A stretch of 64,000 nt of DNA from Burhinus oedicnemus. Taxonomy: Eukaryota; Chordata; Aves; Charadriiformes; Burhinidae. Numbering within the stretch: position 1 is the stretch's first letter; every line of letters begins with the position of its first letter. The stretch is from NCBI GenBank assembly GCA_008921705.1, contig VFFE01005991.1, positions 190,113 to 254,112 of the forward strand, in the 5' to 3' direction. The notes beneath the pieces are model-generated. The model was not told the DNA's origin, ran no database searches, and saw only the letters and a list, made by a program, of their open reading frames with translations. Below, piece after piece: positions 63,677-64,000 of this stretch. Position numbers and translations under genes: made by a program.

Positions 63677-64000
63677 TCCCCTGTCTCAAAGGGGGAAAAG
63701 GTTCTTAGCGCAGGACTTGGCAGGGCTCATCAAAAGGGCTCTAAACTAGATTTGAAGGGGGAAGGGGATGAAACCAGGCTCTCTAGAGCTAAGCCTGGGG
63801 TGCCAATGTTTGTGGGACGGGATGCTAGTGAGGTCCCTCGGTCTGCTGACTCAGTGAAGGTAGGGGATGGAGATCCATGCAGCAGCAGAGATGTGAGGGT
63901 CATTGATGAGTTAGAAACTAGGGCCACACCTCGGAATGGTCAGGTAGGAATTAGGGCTCCTCCCAGCAAAAAGGTGGCCGGACCAAAAGCCCAACTGAAG
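63677..64000 (+). mobile_element. CR1 non-LTR retrotransposon, copy 7: open ORF2 leader, continues past the window
   Basis: From 63,677 (just after a TGA at 63,674-63,676) to the last base, one frame stays open for 108 codons with no stop. It reads AGLGRAHQKGSKLDLKGEGD around 63,710-63,769 and ends VAGPKAQLK. In CR1 elements as I know them this leader lies directly before the endonuclease domain of ORF2, so the rest of the element should follow to the right of this window. The other CR1 copies here are all truncated far downstream of this point, so this is potentially the longest copy. The insertion's left border is uncertain, somewhere near 63,675-63,710. Assignment rests on recalled family sequence; the endonuclease itself is not visible. 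Confidence 0.8.

Overview
This window is vertebrate nuclear DNA, almost certainly from a bird. The evidence is the repeat content: at least seven pieces of CR1, the non-LTR retrotransposon that dominates bird genomes, several ending in its short 3' repeats, plus two solo endogenous-retrovirus LTRs of types I know from many bird genomes. I saw no operons, ribosome-binding sites, CRISPR arrays, tRNA or rRNA genes. No stretch could be recognised as an exon of a known host gene. The window is best read as an AT-rich gene desert or the inside of very large introns; sequence alone cannot separate these.

Layout. 1-2.85 kb: unique AT-rich DNA. 2.85-3.58 kb: CR1 copy 1 (+), frameshifted. 3.6-11 kb: AT-rich DNA with simple repeats. 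11.03-11.25 kb and 13.25-13.98 kb: two GC-rich, CpG-enriched blocks, the second ending at a consensus-grade splice donor. 16.19-16.40 kb: old CR1 (-). 22.65-23.22 kb: solo LTR (+) with TATA box and poly(A) signal. 27.24-27.81 kb: CR1 (+). 31.05-32.06 kb: CR1 (+), nearly intact in frame but with one nonsense codon and a changed reverse-transcriptase active-site box. 38.17-39.27 kb: second solo LTR (-) with internal 34-51 bp tandem units. 42.93-43.28 kb: a palindrome cluster beside a candidate 81-codon phase-0 exon. 50.12-50.36 kb: two CR1 tails (-) of different age. 53.6 kb: a possible MIR-type ancient SINE scrap. 60.0-60.2 kb: a diverged 102-bp tandem duplication. 63.68 kb to the end: the leader of a CR1 ORF2-like frame, open for 108 codons and running off the window toward its endonuclease domain.

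How the parts work together: there is no gene network to describe. The coding-like sequence is nearly all CR1 ORF2, and the two LTRs each carry their own promoter-like and polyadenylation elements. Of the non-repeat material, the candidate exon at 43.0-43.3 kb, the GC-rich block ending at 13,982 and the palindromes are the most worth checking. I found no convincing undescribed biological system.
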